NCBI GenBank assembly: GCA_031400505.1
Contig: JANNPZ010000074.1
Location: 1-26,828, forward strand
Origin: JAIYDJ01 sp031400505
Lineage (GTDB): Bacteria; Pseudomonadota; Alphaproteobacteria; Rhodobacterales; Rhodobacteraceae
Reading direction: 5' to 3'
Length of the DNA stretch: 26,828 bases
Both the position numbers and the translations under genes were made by a program. Below, in pieces: positions 1 through 6,550 of the stretch (its first letter is position 1; each line of letters opens with the position of its first letter). The notes below the pieces were generated by a model that was not told where the DNA came from, ran no database searches, and was given only the letters and a program-made list of their open reading frames with translations.

Positions 1-90
1 CATCGGCGTCCCCGCCTGTACCGCGAAAGCAGAATGGCACAAAGAAGGTTAAGGAATCCTTTCCTTTTTCCGTCCTTCTTCTCTGCGAAA

Positions 91-129
91 AAATCCCACG
101 GGGGGTCCGGGGGGTGTGAAACCCCCCGG
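91..129 (-). terminator. Intrinsic terminator of leuC (hairpin element 1)
   Basis: Read on the minus strand, 14 bases after the leuC stop there is a perfect 9-bp stem (CCGGGGGGT / ACCCCCCGG, positions 129-121 and 115-107) with a 5-base loop. It is followed by GGACCCCCCGTGGGA and then a run of six T. Stem plus T-run is a standard rho-independent terminator. The same layout recurs after the oxygenase gene (9646-9695) and after hrpB (18495-18541). Positions 1-90 hold no gene I can support. Confidence 0.75.
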
Positions 130-143
130 TTCTGCGTTGTCCG

Positions 144-1562
144 TCAGGCGTATTCGGTCATCATATCGCGCACATCCGTCAACCGCCCGGTGATTGCAGC
201 CGCCGCTGCCATCGCGGGCGACAGCAGATGCGTGCGCCCGCCCCGTCCCTGACGGCCCTCGAAGTTGCGGTTCGAGGTTGCTGCACACCGCTCGCCCGGG
301 GCCAGCTGGTCGGGGTTCATGGCCAAGCACATCGAGCAGCCGGCAAGCCGCCATTCGAAACCAGCATCGATGAATATTTGCGCCAGCCCCTCTTCTTCGG
401 CTTGCGCCCGCACCAGACCCGAACCGGGCACGACCATCGCGCGCAGTCCGTCTTTCTTCTTCTTGCCCTTCAGGATCGCCGCCGCCGCCCGCAGATCCTC
501 GATCCGGCCATTGGTGCAGGAACCGATAAACACGGTGTCAATCGCGATGTCTGACAGCTTTTGCCCCGGCTGCAGGCCCATGTAGTCCAGTGACCGCTGC
601 ACGGCATCGACCTTGCCGCCGACAAAGTCCGAAGGCGAAGGCACAACGCCGGTGATCGGCAACACATCTTCGGGCGAGGTGCCCCAGGTCACCACCGGCG
701 CGATATCTTCCCCGCGCAGCGTAACCACCTTGTCGAAATGCGCGCCTTCATCAGAGAACAGGAACCGCCAATAGGATACCGCCGCTTCCCATGCAGCCCC
801 TTTCGGCGCGTGCGGGCGACCCATGCAATAGGCAAATGTCACCTCGTCCGGCGCGATCAACCCGGCGCGCGCCCCACCTTCGATGGCCATGTTGCAAACC
901 GTCATACGGCCTTCCATCGACAATTCGCGGATCGCCTGCCCGCAATATTCAATGACATGGCCGGTGCCGCCGGCGGTGCCGGTCGCCCCGATCACCGACA
1001 GCGTGATGTCCTTGGCGGTGACGCCGGGACGCAGGCTGCCGGTGATTTCCACCTTCATGTTCTTGGCCTTGCGCTGGATCAGCGTCTGGGTGGCCAACAC
1101 ATGCTCGACCTCGGACGTGCCGATGCCATGCGCCAGCGCGCCAAAGGCACCATGCGTCGCGGTGTGACTGTCGCCGCACACCACCGTCATCCCGGGCAGC
1201 GTCCAGCCCTGTTCGGGGCCCACGATATGCACGATGCCCTGACGGATATCCGAGACCGGGTAGTAGTGGATCCCGAAATCGCGGGCGTTCTTGTCAAGTG
1301 CCGCTACCTGGATGCGGCTGTCTTCGGTCATTGTTGCGGCATCGGCGCGGTCAAGCGTTGTGGGCACGTTATGGTCGGGCACCGCAATCGTCTTTTGCGG
1401 CGCGCGCACGCGGCGCCCCGTCATACGCAACCCCTCGAAGGCTTGCGGACTGGTCACTTCGTGCACCAGATGGCGATCGATGTACAAAAGGCAGGTGCCG
1501 TCTTCGGCCTCGTGGGCTACATGGTCGTCCCAGATCTTGTCGTAAAGCGTACGAGCGGTCAT
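144..1562 (-). CDS. leuC: 3-isopropylmalate dehydratase large subunit LeuC
   Basis: LeuC, with LeuD, isomerises 2-isopropylmalate to 3-isopropylmalate in leucine biosynthesis in the cytoplasm. The 472 residues are the usual length for the bacterial large subunit. The sequence shows the aconitase-family CGDSHT motif (about 129-134) and the three [4Fe-4S] cysteine positions: Cys349 in GSCTNGR and Cys409/Cys412 in GCSMC. Substrate-region motifs GRQGRGGRTHLLSPAMAAAA also fit. The ATG at 1562 has a purine-rich GGAGAGAG upstream. A run of four lysines (about 367-370, KGKKKKDG) is slightly unusual in a surface loop. The gene is followed by a strong terminator, so leuD is not directly cotranscribed downstream within this window. 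A copy of a 53-bp repeat lies just upstream (1608-1660). Confidence 0.97.
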   Translation of the reverse strand: MTARTLYDKIWDDHVAHEAEDGTCLLYIDRHLVHEVTSPQAFEGLRMTGRRVRAPQKTIAVPDHNVPTTLDRADAATMTEDSRIQVAALDKNARDFGIHYYPVSDIRQGIVHIVGPEQGWTLPGMTVVCGDSHTATHGAFGALAHGIGTSEVEHVLATQTLIQRKAKNMKVEITGSLRPGVTAKDITLSVIGATGTAGGTGHVIEYCGQAIRELSMEGRMTVCNMAIEGGARAGLIAPDEVTFAYCMGRPHAPKGAAWEAAVSYWRFLFSDEGAHFDKVVTLRGEDIAPVVTWGTSPEDVLPITGVVPSPSDFVGGKVDAVQRSLDYMGLQPGQKLSDIAIDTVFIGSCTNGRIEDLRAAAAILKGKKKKDGLRAMVVPGSGLVRAQAEEEGLAQIFIDAGFEWRLAGCSMCLAMNPDQLAPGERCAATSNRNFEGRQGRGGRTHLLSPAMAAAAAITGRLTDVRDMMTEYA

Positions 1563-1607
1563 GGCTCTCTCCGTCGGAATGGCTGGTGGGGAAGGACGCA
1601 GGGCAGG

Positions 1608-1660
1608 CGTCAGTCGCGCGACAGGGCCGACCGGAAATGCCGGTTAAAGCGCCACGGCAT
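1608..1660 (-). repeat. 53-bp intergenic repeat, copy 1
   Basis: Positions 1608-1660 match 2328-2380 at 50 of 53 bases with no gaps; the differences are one isolated base and one adjacent pair. On the minus strand the unit contains ACCGG-aaatg-CCGGT type pairing and a GTCG-nn-CGAC dyad. It also encodes the in-frame end of a short ORF (core MPWRFNRHFRS). It sits in the gap between leuC and the two-helix membrane protein gene. No transposase or flanking direct repeats are visible. Confidence 0.9.
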
Positions 1661-1696
1661 GCGGGCGCGGTCATCGATCATGCAAAACCGGATCAT
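1610..1696 (-). CDS. Possible small ORF, 28 codons, family copy 1
   Basis: I do not recognise this peptide. It runs ATG 1696 to TGA 1610 and encodes 28 residues, ending with MPWRFNRHFRS followed by ALSRD. Its partner at 2330-2416 also has exactly 28 codons and aligns without gaps. Identical positions include M1, I2, C5, D9, A11 and most of residues 13-28. The C-terminal half is rich in Arg, Phe and Trp and would be cationic. Against coding: no clear Shine-Dalgarno site precedes the ATG, and the nearly identical 53-bp part shows no synonymous changes. It may therefore be an RNA or DNA element rather than a gene. Both copies lie on the strand of their neighbours, between co-oriented genes. Confidence 0.33.
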   Translation of the reverse strand: MIRFCMIDDRARMPWRFNRHFRSALSRD

Positions 1697-1746
1697 GGCG
1701 TGGTCATACGCCGGAATTCCGCTTCAGACAAGACGGGGCAAGATGC

Positions 1747-2211
1747 CTACAGGTCGTGCCAGCCTGGCAGGCGCTTGCTGGTCGCCTGTGCGCGGATCAT
1801 CACGGCAAAGGCAACTCCGATGGCCACCGAGATCGCAAAGACCCCCGGCCATCCCAGGCTGACCAGCCCAGCAACCGGCCCGCTGGACGGCGCAGCACCC
1901 GACGCAGTTACCAGCCACAGCGCCCCGCCAAATATGAAAAGGCCGAGGAGGACGCCCGAGACAAAGAGCGACAGCGCCGATTTGAAATGCAGTGGCCGCA
2001 CCGGCAGGCCCATCGCAGCCAGCCCGCGCATCAGCGGAGGAAAGCCGGCGTCCCGGCTGATTCCGGCTGCTGCTGCCACCGTCAGCGCACGGTGCAGGCG
2101 TTCGTGGTAGCCGCTGGGCGGGCGCTGTTCCGGCTTGGGCGCTTCGTGGGCTTGGGGTGCGCGGTTTTGCGCGATCCGGGAAAGGCGGGACTGAAACTCT
2201 GCATCCGACAT
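1747..2211 (-). CDS. Hypothetical membrane protein with two predicted TM helices
   Basis: This 154-residue protein is not one I can assign to a family. The first 75 residues are hydrophilic, rich in Arg, Gln and Pro, and probably cytoplasmic. Two hydrophobic segments follow at about 79-103 (FVSGVLLGLFIFGGALWL) and 117-140, then a short charged tail ending in KRLPGWHDL. A very good Shine-Dalgarno sequence (AGGAGG, five bases before the ATG at 2211) supports the start and shows it is a real gene. It lies between two copies of the 53-bp repeat, downstream of the thioredoxin gene and upstream of leuC on the same strand. The spacings of about 180 and 310 bases argue against one tight operon. Function unknown. 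Confidence 0.75.
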   Translation of the reverse strand: MSDAEFQSRLSRIAQNRAPQAHEAPKPEQRPPSGYHERLHRALTVAAAAGISRDAGFPPLMRGLAAMGLPVRPLHFKSALSLFVSGVLLGLFIFGGALWLVTASGAAPSSGPVAGLVSLGWPGVFAISVAIGVAFAVMIRAQATSKRLPGWHDL

Positions 2212-2327
2212 CGGACCTCCTGCGGGCGTTGCGTGGTGTTACACGCCACAATCGCTGCGACCTTTGGCGGAATGGGGGCCATTGCAGGGAAAGTCGATGG
2301 AATTCTGTCTGCGCCCCGTCAGGAAAG

Positions 2328-2380
2328 CGTCAGTCGGGCGACAGGTTCGACCGGAAATGCCGGTTAAAGCGCCACGGCAT
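2328..2380 (-). repeat. 53-bp intergenic repeat, copy 2
   Basis: Second copy of the unit at 1608-1660 (50/53 identical), in the gap between the two-helix membrane protein gene and the thioredoxin gene. The unit starts inside a short ORF and ends just past its TGA. Similarity falls off sharply after the shared TGACGC but continues at a lower, ungapped level for about 36 bases on the other side (2381-2416). Confidence 0.9.
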
Positions 2381-2416
2381 TCCGGCACTGTCGCCCATGG
2401 GGCAGACCCAGATCAT
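2330..2416 (-). CDS. Possible small ORF, 28 codons, family copy 2
   Basis: The minus-strand ORF runs from ATG 2416 to TGA 2330 and has 28 codons like copy 1. The N-terminal half differs (MIWVCPMGDSAG here, MIRFCMIDDRAR in copy 1; five of twelve identical). The C-terminal half is nearly the same: MPWRFNRHFRS then NLSPD here. Both copies have an in-frame TGA nine codons before the ATG, so the ORFs cannot extend far upstream. An AGGA lies about 12 bases before this ATG, which is too far for a good ribosome binding site. The remainder of the 2212-2523 gap shows no gene; it includes the strong Shine-Dalgarno site of the gene starting at 2211. Confidence 0.33.
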   Translation of the reverse strand: MIWVCPMGDSAGMPWRFNRHFRSNLSPD

Positions 2417-2523
2417 GCAGGCCAGACATTCCTGAACGCGGTGTCAGGCAAGTCGGGGAAAAAACGTTGTTGCAGCCGGAAGGTGCCCCAATGCTGCATC
2501 CGCGCATTCAGATCAATTGGGCA

Positions 2524-2922
2524 TCACGATGTGGCGGCGTCGAAGATCGCCTTCAATTCGGCTTTGGTCGAATGTGATGCGGTTTGCGCGACAACCGTGT
2601 CGCCTCGCAGCAGCACAAGCGCACCACGTTCCTTGATCCCGTAGGACTTGGCGAGGTCGCTGCCCTTGTAGGTATCCCAATCCACGACGAAGACGGCAAG
2701 TGTCGCGGCATACTCGGGGACTTCGTCACGCAGCGCCGCGATCTGGCGGCCTTGAGTCTGGCACGACGGACACCAGGTCGCGGCGAAGTCCAGAACGACG
2801 GTCTTTCCAGCGGCAAGTTCGGCCGCGACTGCTTCGGGGGTGTAGGCGACCGCGTCGGCGGCTTTGGCCATGTGGGCAAAAGGCAGTGCTGCGGCAAGGG
2901 TGATGAACATGCGACGTTTCAT
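2524..2922 (-). CDS. Periplasmic thioredoxin family protein
   Basis: The 132-residue protein has an N-terminal signal (MKRRMFITLAAALPFAHMAKA). The RR-x-F-I pattern followed by a short hydrophobic stretch could be a Tat signal, though Sec export is also possible. The mature part holds a thioredoxin fold with the redox motif WCPSC (Cys51, Cys54) in the context LDFAATWCPSC. The expected role is disulfide exchange in the periplasm. The upstream gene, 15 bases away on the same strand, encodes a CcdA/DsbD-type transporter. The likely pathway is cytoplasmic thioredoxin to the membrane protein to this protein, and then to a periplasmic target such as a cytochrome c maturation or methionine sulfoxide repair factor. 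The target cannot be read from the sequence. GGAG lies five bases before the ATG. Confidence 0.88.
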   Translation of the reverse strand: MKRRMFITLAAALPFAHMAKAADAVAYTPEAVAAELAAGKTVVLDFAATWCPSCQTQGRQIAALRDEVPEYAATLAVFVVDWDTYKGSDLAKSYGIKERGALVLLRGDTVVAQTASHSTKAELKAIFDAATS

Positions 2923-2937
2923 GCGAACTCCGTTGGG

Positions 2938-3687
2938 TTAGAAAACGATCGAAAGGTCTTGCAGCCAGTAGGGCAGGACACGGATCAACCACGTCTGGAT
3001 GACATGGTGGACGTTGAACAACAGCATCAAGCCAACGAGCAGGAACACAGCACCCATAACCGGTTTGGCGCGGGTGGCGATGGCGCGCATCAGGGCCTGG
3101 CGCTGCTTTAGCACGGCACGGGCCCCATACCCCAACGCAAGGATCACCGAAGACACGCCGGCGGCAAAAGCTGCCATGATCGCTGCGGCCCAAGGCAGGC
3201 TTTCACCTTGGGCCGCCAGCGAAATCGCGCCCCCCAAAGTCGGGCCGACGCAAGGGCTCCACACCGCGCCAAGCAGCGCGCCGCCCAGAAATTGCCCGCC
3301 GAGCCCGCCCCTGTCGATCTGGTCCATGCCGGTGTCGGCGCGGGCGGCGAACCCGGCGGTTGCCGTGGCAAAGCGCGCATTGAACTGCGGCACCAGCAAG
3401 ACCAGGCCGAACATCACCATCATGATTGCGGCGGCTTGGGTGACCATATCGGTTGTCAGGCCCAGACTTTGCCCGGCGGCGGCGACCCCGACCCCCAAGA
3501 CAACGAAAGCAAGCGACATGCCTGCTGCCAGCGCTGCCGGGCCCAGACGATGTGCTTGCAACGCGGTAGCGAGCACGATCGGCAACACAGGCAGCACGCA
3601 CGGATTGATCAGGGTCAAAAGACCTGCAAGATAGCCGAAGGCGATTTCCATACCCAGCGTTTGCCCGAGCGGCCATGTGTTTGTCAT
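2938..3687 (-). CDS. CcdA/DsbD-type membrane thiol-disulfide transporter
   Basis: This 249-residue integral membrane protein of about six helices belongs to the cytochrome c biogenesis transmembrane (DsbD/CcdA) family. It carries reducing equivalents from cytoplasmic thioredoxin across the inner membrane. The two hallmark redox cysteines are visible: Cys30 in INPCVLPVLPIV and Cys146 in WSPCVGPTLGGA, each flanked by proline. I prefer the ATG at 3687, which has AAAGG five bases upstream; a TTG one codon earlier is less likely. A later ATG (MEIAFGYLAG) would also keep the first helix. It is cotranscribed with the thioredoxin gene (15-base gap). It is not accompanied by ccm genes here, so ccdA itself versus a specialised paralogue cannot be decided. 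Confidence 0.88.
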   Translation of the reverse strand: MTNTWPLGQTLGMEIAFGYLAGLLTLINPCVLPVLPIVLATALQAHRLGPAALAAGMSLAFVVLGVGVAAAGQSLGLTTDMVTQAAAIMMVMFGLVLLVPQFNARFATATAGFAARADTGMDQIDRGGLGGQFLGGALLGAVWSPCVGPTLGGAISLAAQGESLPWAAAIMAAFAAGVSSVILALGYGARAVLKQRQALMRAIATRAKPVMGAVFLLVGLMLLFNVHHVIQTWLIRVLPYWLQDLSIVF

Positions 3688-4053
3688 CAAAACCTTTCGT
3701 GAAGCCGGATCGCCAAGCCACGCAGATCAATACGTCAATGGCGTGCAACACGGGCAAAGAAGGCAAGTGTCGCGGGGCACCGGTCAAAAAGTGGGCCGCA
3801 GACCGGGCCACGCTTTCTGCCGTCGTTGAAGGACGGGATCAAGGGCGACCGGGTTTGCCGCCATTGACCCTTGCGCGGGGCACGGCTGACGGCTATGCGC
3901 CTGACCTGCCTTGTCATTGAGATTCTACAATCCCGGTGCTAAGCTTAAAGAAACGCCCTGCGCCGGGGTCATATCGGTGCTGTTTTGGAGGACGATGTCC
4001 TGTCTCATTCTGACCCTGCGACCGGGCTTCCGGTCGGCCCCCGGGCAGCGCGC
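3688..4053. promoter_or_regulatory. Divergent intergenic region, no convincing gene
   Basis: This stretch of about 366 bases separates the CcdA-type gene (minus) from rsfS (plus), so promoters for both must lie here. Short ORFs exist on both strands but have no family resemblance and no ribosome binding sites. On the plus strand TACAAT (3926-3931) would be a fair -10 box, but no -35 box sits at the right spacing. A GGAGG at 3987-3991 serves either a 20-codon ORF or an alternative rsfS start. Confidence 0.45.
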
Positions 4054-4057
4054 GTGA
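3995..4057 (+). other. Possible upstream ORF coupled to rsfS
   Basis: ATG 3995 to TGA 4055-4057 encodes 20 residues (MSCLILTLRPGFRSAPGQRA). GGAGG ends three bases before the ATG, closer than ideal. Its stop overlaps a GTG at 4054 in the rsfS frame (GTGA), the arrangement of translational coupling. The alternative is that the same GGAGG serves an rsfS start at CTG 4000 or TTG 3985, making this ORF a chance reading. Confidence 0.22.
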
Positions 4058-4422
4058 CGCCCGTTTCGGACGCATACGCTGCTGATGACGTACTGCGTGT
4101 CGTGCTGGCATCGCTTGACGATGACAAGGCCGAAGAGGTCGTGCAAATCGACCTGCGTGGTCGGTCAGACGTGGCTGACTACATGGTCGTCTGTTCGGGT
4201 CGGTCATCGCGGCAAGTTTCGGCGATTTCGGAAAAGCTGGTGGACCGGCTTAAGCTGGACCTGCGGCTGGTCTCGCGGATCGAAGGCAAGGACACGGGCG
4301 ACTGGGTGCTTATCGACGCGGGCGATGTCATCGTCCATGTCTTCCGCCCCGAAGTCCGCGATTTCTATCAGCTTGAAAAGATGTGGATGCCCGGCGCGCA
4401 GCATCGCCAGACGATGGAATAG
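4054..4422 (+). CDS. rsfS: Ribosome silencing factor RsfS
   Basis: RsfS (Iojap/RsfA) binds ribosomal protein L14 on the 50S subunit and blocks subunit joining when nutrients are short. The body shows the family pattern: DDDKAEEVVQIDLRGRSDVADYMVVCSGRSSRQVSAI, then GDWVLIDAGDVIVHVFRPEVRDFYQLEKMW (quoted here as motif regions at about 18-54 and 83-113 of the product). From GTG 4054 it has 122 residues, close to the family norm. The frame is open further up to TTG 3985 (145 residues), and related proteins often have N-terminal extensions, so the start is uncertain. CTG 4000 has the best-spaced Shine-Dalgarno site (GGAGG, eight bases). It is followed 12 bases later by rlmH, a common pairing that places both in one operon. 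Confidence 0.93.
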   Translation: MTPVSDAYAADDVLRVVLASLDDDKAEEVVQIDLRGRSDVADYMVVCSGRSSRQVSAISEKLVDRLKLDLRLVSRIEGKDTGDWVLIDAGDVIVHVFRPEVRDFYQLEKMWMPGAQHRQTME

Positions 4423-4434
4423 GCGGGCAGATTT

Positions 4435-4905
4435 GTGCGCGTCCACCTTTGCGCCGTTGGCCGCTTGCGCGCCGGGCCAGAGCGGCTGCTGATCGACGAC
4501 TACACCTTGCGGTTTGACCGAACCGGGCGGGCCTTGGGCCTGGGCCCGTTGATCGAGCACGAGGTCGAAGACAAGCGCGGTCTGGGCATGGCGGCTGAGG
4601 CTGCCTTGCTGTCGCGCGCTGTACCCTCGGGGTCGCTGCTGGCGGTGCTGGATGAACGCGGGCGCAACCTTTCCAGTCCGGACTTTGCCGAACACCTGGC
4701 GCGGTGGCGCGACAGCGGGCGGCAGGATGTGGCCTTTGTGATCGGCGGGGCGGATGGTCTTGACCCCGGATTGCGGGACGCGGCGGAATTTTCGCTGTCC
4801 TTCGGTGCGATGGTCTGGCCGCACATGATGGTGCGCGCGATGTTGGCAGAGCAGTTGTACCGCGCGGCGACGATTCTGGCGGGTGGGCCGTATCACCGGA
4901 TGTAG
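4435..4905 (+). CDS. rlmH: 23S rRNA (pseudouridine1915-N3)-methyltransferase RlmH
   Basis: RlmH is a small SPOUT-class enzyme that methylates pseudouridine 1915 in helix 69 of 23S rRNA using S-adenosylmethionine. The product has 156 residues (E. coli about 155). The C-terminal SAM-binding knot region is clear: FVIGGADGL, then SFGAMVWPHMMVRAMLAEQLYRA and the C-terminal end GGPYHRM, where the final YHR is characteristic. The start is GTG at 4435, with a GGCGGG stretch shortly upstream, 12 bases after the rsfS stop. The RsfS-RlmH pair links two factors that act on the 50S subunit and is conserved across many bacteria. Confidence 0.96.
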   Translation: MRVHLCAVGRLRAGPERLLIDDYTLRFDRTGRALGLGPLIEHEVEDKRGLGMAAEAALLSRAVPSGSLLAVLDERGRNLSSPDFAEHLARWRDSGRQDVAFVIGGADGLDPGLRDAAEFSLSFGAMVWPHMMVRAMLAEQLYRAATILAGGPYHRM

Positions 4906-5032
4906 CTTGCAAGACTGTTTGCCGCGTCTGGAATGTGGGCAGCGGGCAGTCTTTCCGGCGTTGCTGCCAAATCCTTGCTCCTGCCGCGACACCAGCGTAT
5001 CACCGCGCTGACGCAGCCTCGTGGTGCCCCAA

Positions 5033-6550
5033 ATGACCAGAAAACCTGTTGTTCTTTGCATTCTTGACGGTTGGGGGATCGGTGACAATCCAGCGGTCAG
5101 CGCCCCAGCGCAGGCCGATGTCCCGCATTTCAACCGTCTTTGGGCCACCTGCCCGCATGCCACGCTGACCACCTTTGGTCCTGATGTCGGTCTGCCACGC
5201 GGACAAATGGGCAATTCAGAGGTTGGTCACACCAATATCGGCGCCGGCCGGGTTGTGGCGATGGATCTGGGCGCGATCGATCTGGCAATCGAGGACGGCT
5301 CGTTTGCCACCAATCCGGCGCTCACAGACTTCATCGCGAACTTGCAAGCTTCGGGCGGCACGGCACATCTTATGGGTGTCGTGTCGGATGGCGGCGTGCA
5401 TGGCCACATCGCCCACATGATCGCAACCGCGCGGATTCTGACGGCAGCGGGGCTGCGGGTCGCGGTTCATGCCATCACCGACGGCCGCGATGTCGCACCG
5501 TCGTCGGCGGCCCGCTTTGTCGCACAGCTGCAGGATGCGTTGCCACCTGGTGCACGGTTTGCGACCGTCATCGGGCGATACTGGGCGCTTGACCGCGACA
5601 CCAGATGGGAAAGGGTAGAGCGCGCCCATAGCGCGATGATCCACGCCAGGGGGGACCACGCCCCCGACGCCGCGCGGGCCGTTCTGCAATCCTACTATCA
5701 GGGCGCAACGGACGAGTTTCTGGCCCCCACCGTGATTGGCGACTATGCTGGTGCACAAAATGGCGACGGATTGTTCTGCCTGAATTTCCGTGCCGACCGG
5801 GCCCGGGAAATCCTGTCGGCGCTTGGCCAGCCTGGATTCAGTGACTTTCAGACCGGACAAAATCCGCGCTGGGTGGCGATGCTGGGCATGGTCGATTATT
5901 CGACCGCCCACAACGCCTTCATGACCACCGCCTTCCCCAAGCGCGATCTCGTCAACACGCTGGGCGAATGGGTGTCTGCACAGGGCATGACCCAGTTTCG
6001 GCTGGCCGAAACCGAAAAGTACCCGCATGTCACCTTCTTTCTGAACGGCGGCCGCGAGACACCTTTCCCCGGCGAAACCCGCGCGATGCCGCCATCGCCG
6101 AAAGTGGCGACCTACGATCTGCAACCCGAAATGTCGGCATCAAAGGTCGCCGATCATCTGGTAAAGGCGATCCATGACCGGGTCGACCTTATCGTCGTCA
6201 ACTTCGCCAATCCTGACATGGTGGGTCACACCGGCATTCTCTCTGCCGCCGTCACGGCATGCGAAGCGGTTGACGCAGGGCTTGGCCGCGCCTTGGCTGC
6301 CCTGACGCAAGTGGGTGGCAGCATGATCGTCACGGCAGACCACGGAAACTGCGAACTGATGGTGGACCCGGTCACGGGCGGTCCGCATACGGCGCACACA
6401 ACCAATCCAGTGCCGGTTATTCTGGTGGGCGGACCGCCGGGTGCGACCTTGCGAAACGGGGGGCGTCTGGCCGATCTGGCACCGACGCTGCTGCACTTGA
6501 TGGGCCTGCCGCAACCGCCCGAGATGACCGGGCAAAGCCTGATCGCATGA
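5033..6550 (+). CDS. gpmI: 2,3-bisphosphoglycerate-independent phosphoglycerate mutase GpmI
   Basis: GpmI interconverts 3- and 2-phosphoglycerate in glycolysis and gluconeogenesis, using a phosphoserine intermediate and two divalent metal ions, usually manganese. The 505-residue length fits the alkaline-phosphatase-superfamily enzyme. The N-terminus reads MTRKPVVLCILDGWG with the metal-binding Asp. The catalytic serine is Ser62 in GQMGNSEVGH, matching numbering in Bacillus enzymes, which supports ATG 5033. In-frame GTG codons at 5021 and 5024 would add only three or four residues. Other motifs include NFANPDMVGHTG and TADHGNCE near the C-terminus. No clear Shine-Dalgarno site is seen. The stop overlaps the next start (ATGA at 6547-6550), so envC is probably translationally coupled. 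Confidence 0.97.
   Translation: MTRKPVVLCILDGWGIGDNPAVSAPAQADVPHFNRLWATCPHATLTTFGPDVGLPRGQMGNSEVGHTNIGAGRVVAMDLGAIDLAIEDGSFATNPALTDFIANLQASGGTAHLMGVVSDGGVHGHIAHMIATARILTAAGLRVAVHAITDGRDVAPSSAARFVAQLQDALPPGARFATVIGRYWALDRDTRWERVERAHSAMIHARGDHAPDAARAVLQSYYQGATDEFLAPTVIGDYAGAQNGDGLFCLNFRADRAREILSALGQPGFSDFQTGQNPRWVAMLGMVDYSTAHNAFMTTAFPKRDLVNTLGEWVSAQGMTQFRLAETEKYPHVTFFLNGGRETPFPGETRAMPPSPKVATYDLQPEMSASKVADHLVKAIHDRVDLIVVNFANPDMVGHTGILSAAVTACEAVDAGLGRALAALTQVGGSMIVTADHGNCELMVDPVTGGPHTAHTTNPVPVILVGGPPGATLRNGGRLADLAPTLLHLMGLPQPPEMTGQSLIA

Noticed and set aside
34..354. Short ORFs on both strands at the left edge
   Set aside because: They cover the leuC 3' end and its terminator, lack ribosome binding sites and show no family resemblance.
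738..1862. Plus-strand ORF of 374 codons
   Set aside because: It is antisense to leuC and runs on into the repeat; high GC content leaves long chance ORFs opposite real genes.
1608..2380. CRISPR array or insertion-sequence ends formed by the two repeats
   Set aside because: There are only two copies 720 bases apart with a full gene between, no transposase and no target-site duplications.
2433..2523. Terminator after the thioredoxin gene (CCCAAT/ATTGGG with a later T-run)
   Set aside because: The loop is over 20 bases and the T-run lies more than 20 bases from the stem, so it is not a typical terminator.
3735..3920. Small ORFs in the divergent gap before rsfS
   Set aside because: No ribosome binding site, no recognisable motif, and opposing ORFs cover the same bases.
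3911..3931. TTGTCA and TACAAT as a sigma-70 promoter for rsfS
   Set aside because: The two hexamers are only nine bases apart, far from the 16-18 needed; TACAAT alone is not enough.
4906..5032. A small gene or RNA between rlmH and gpmI
   Set aside because: No ORF with a ribosome binding site and only a weak, widely spaced GGCAGC/GCTGCC pairing.
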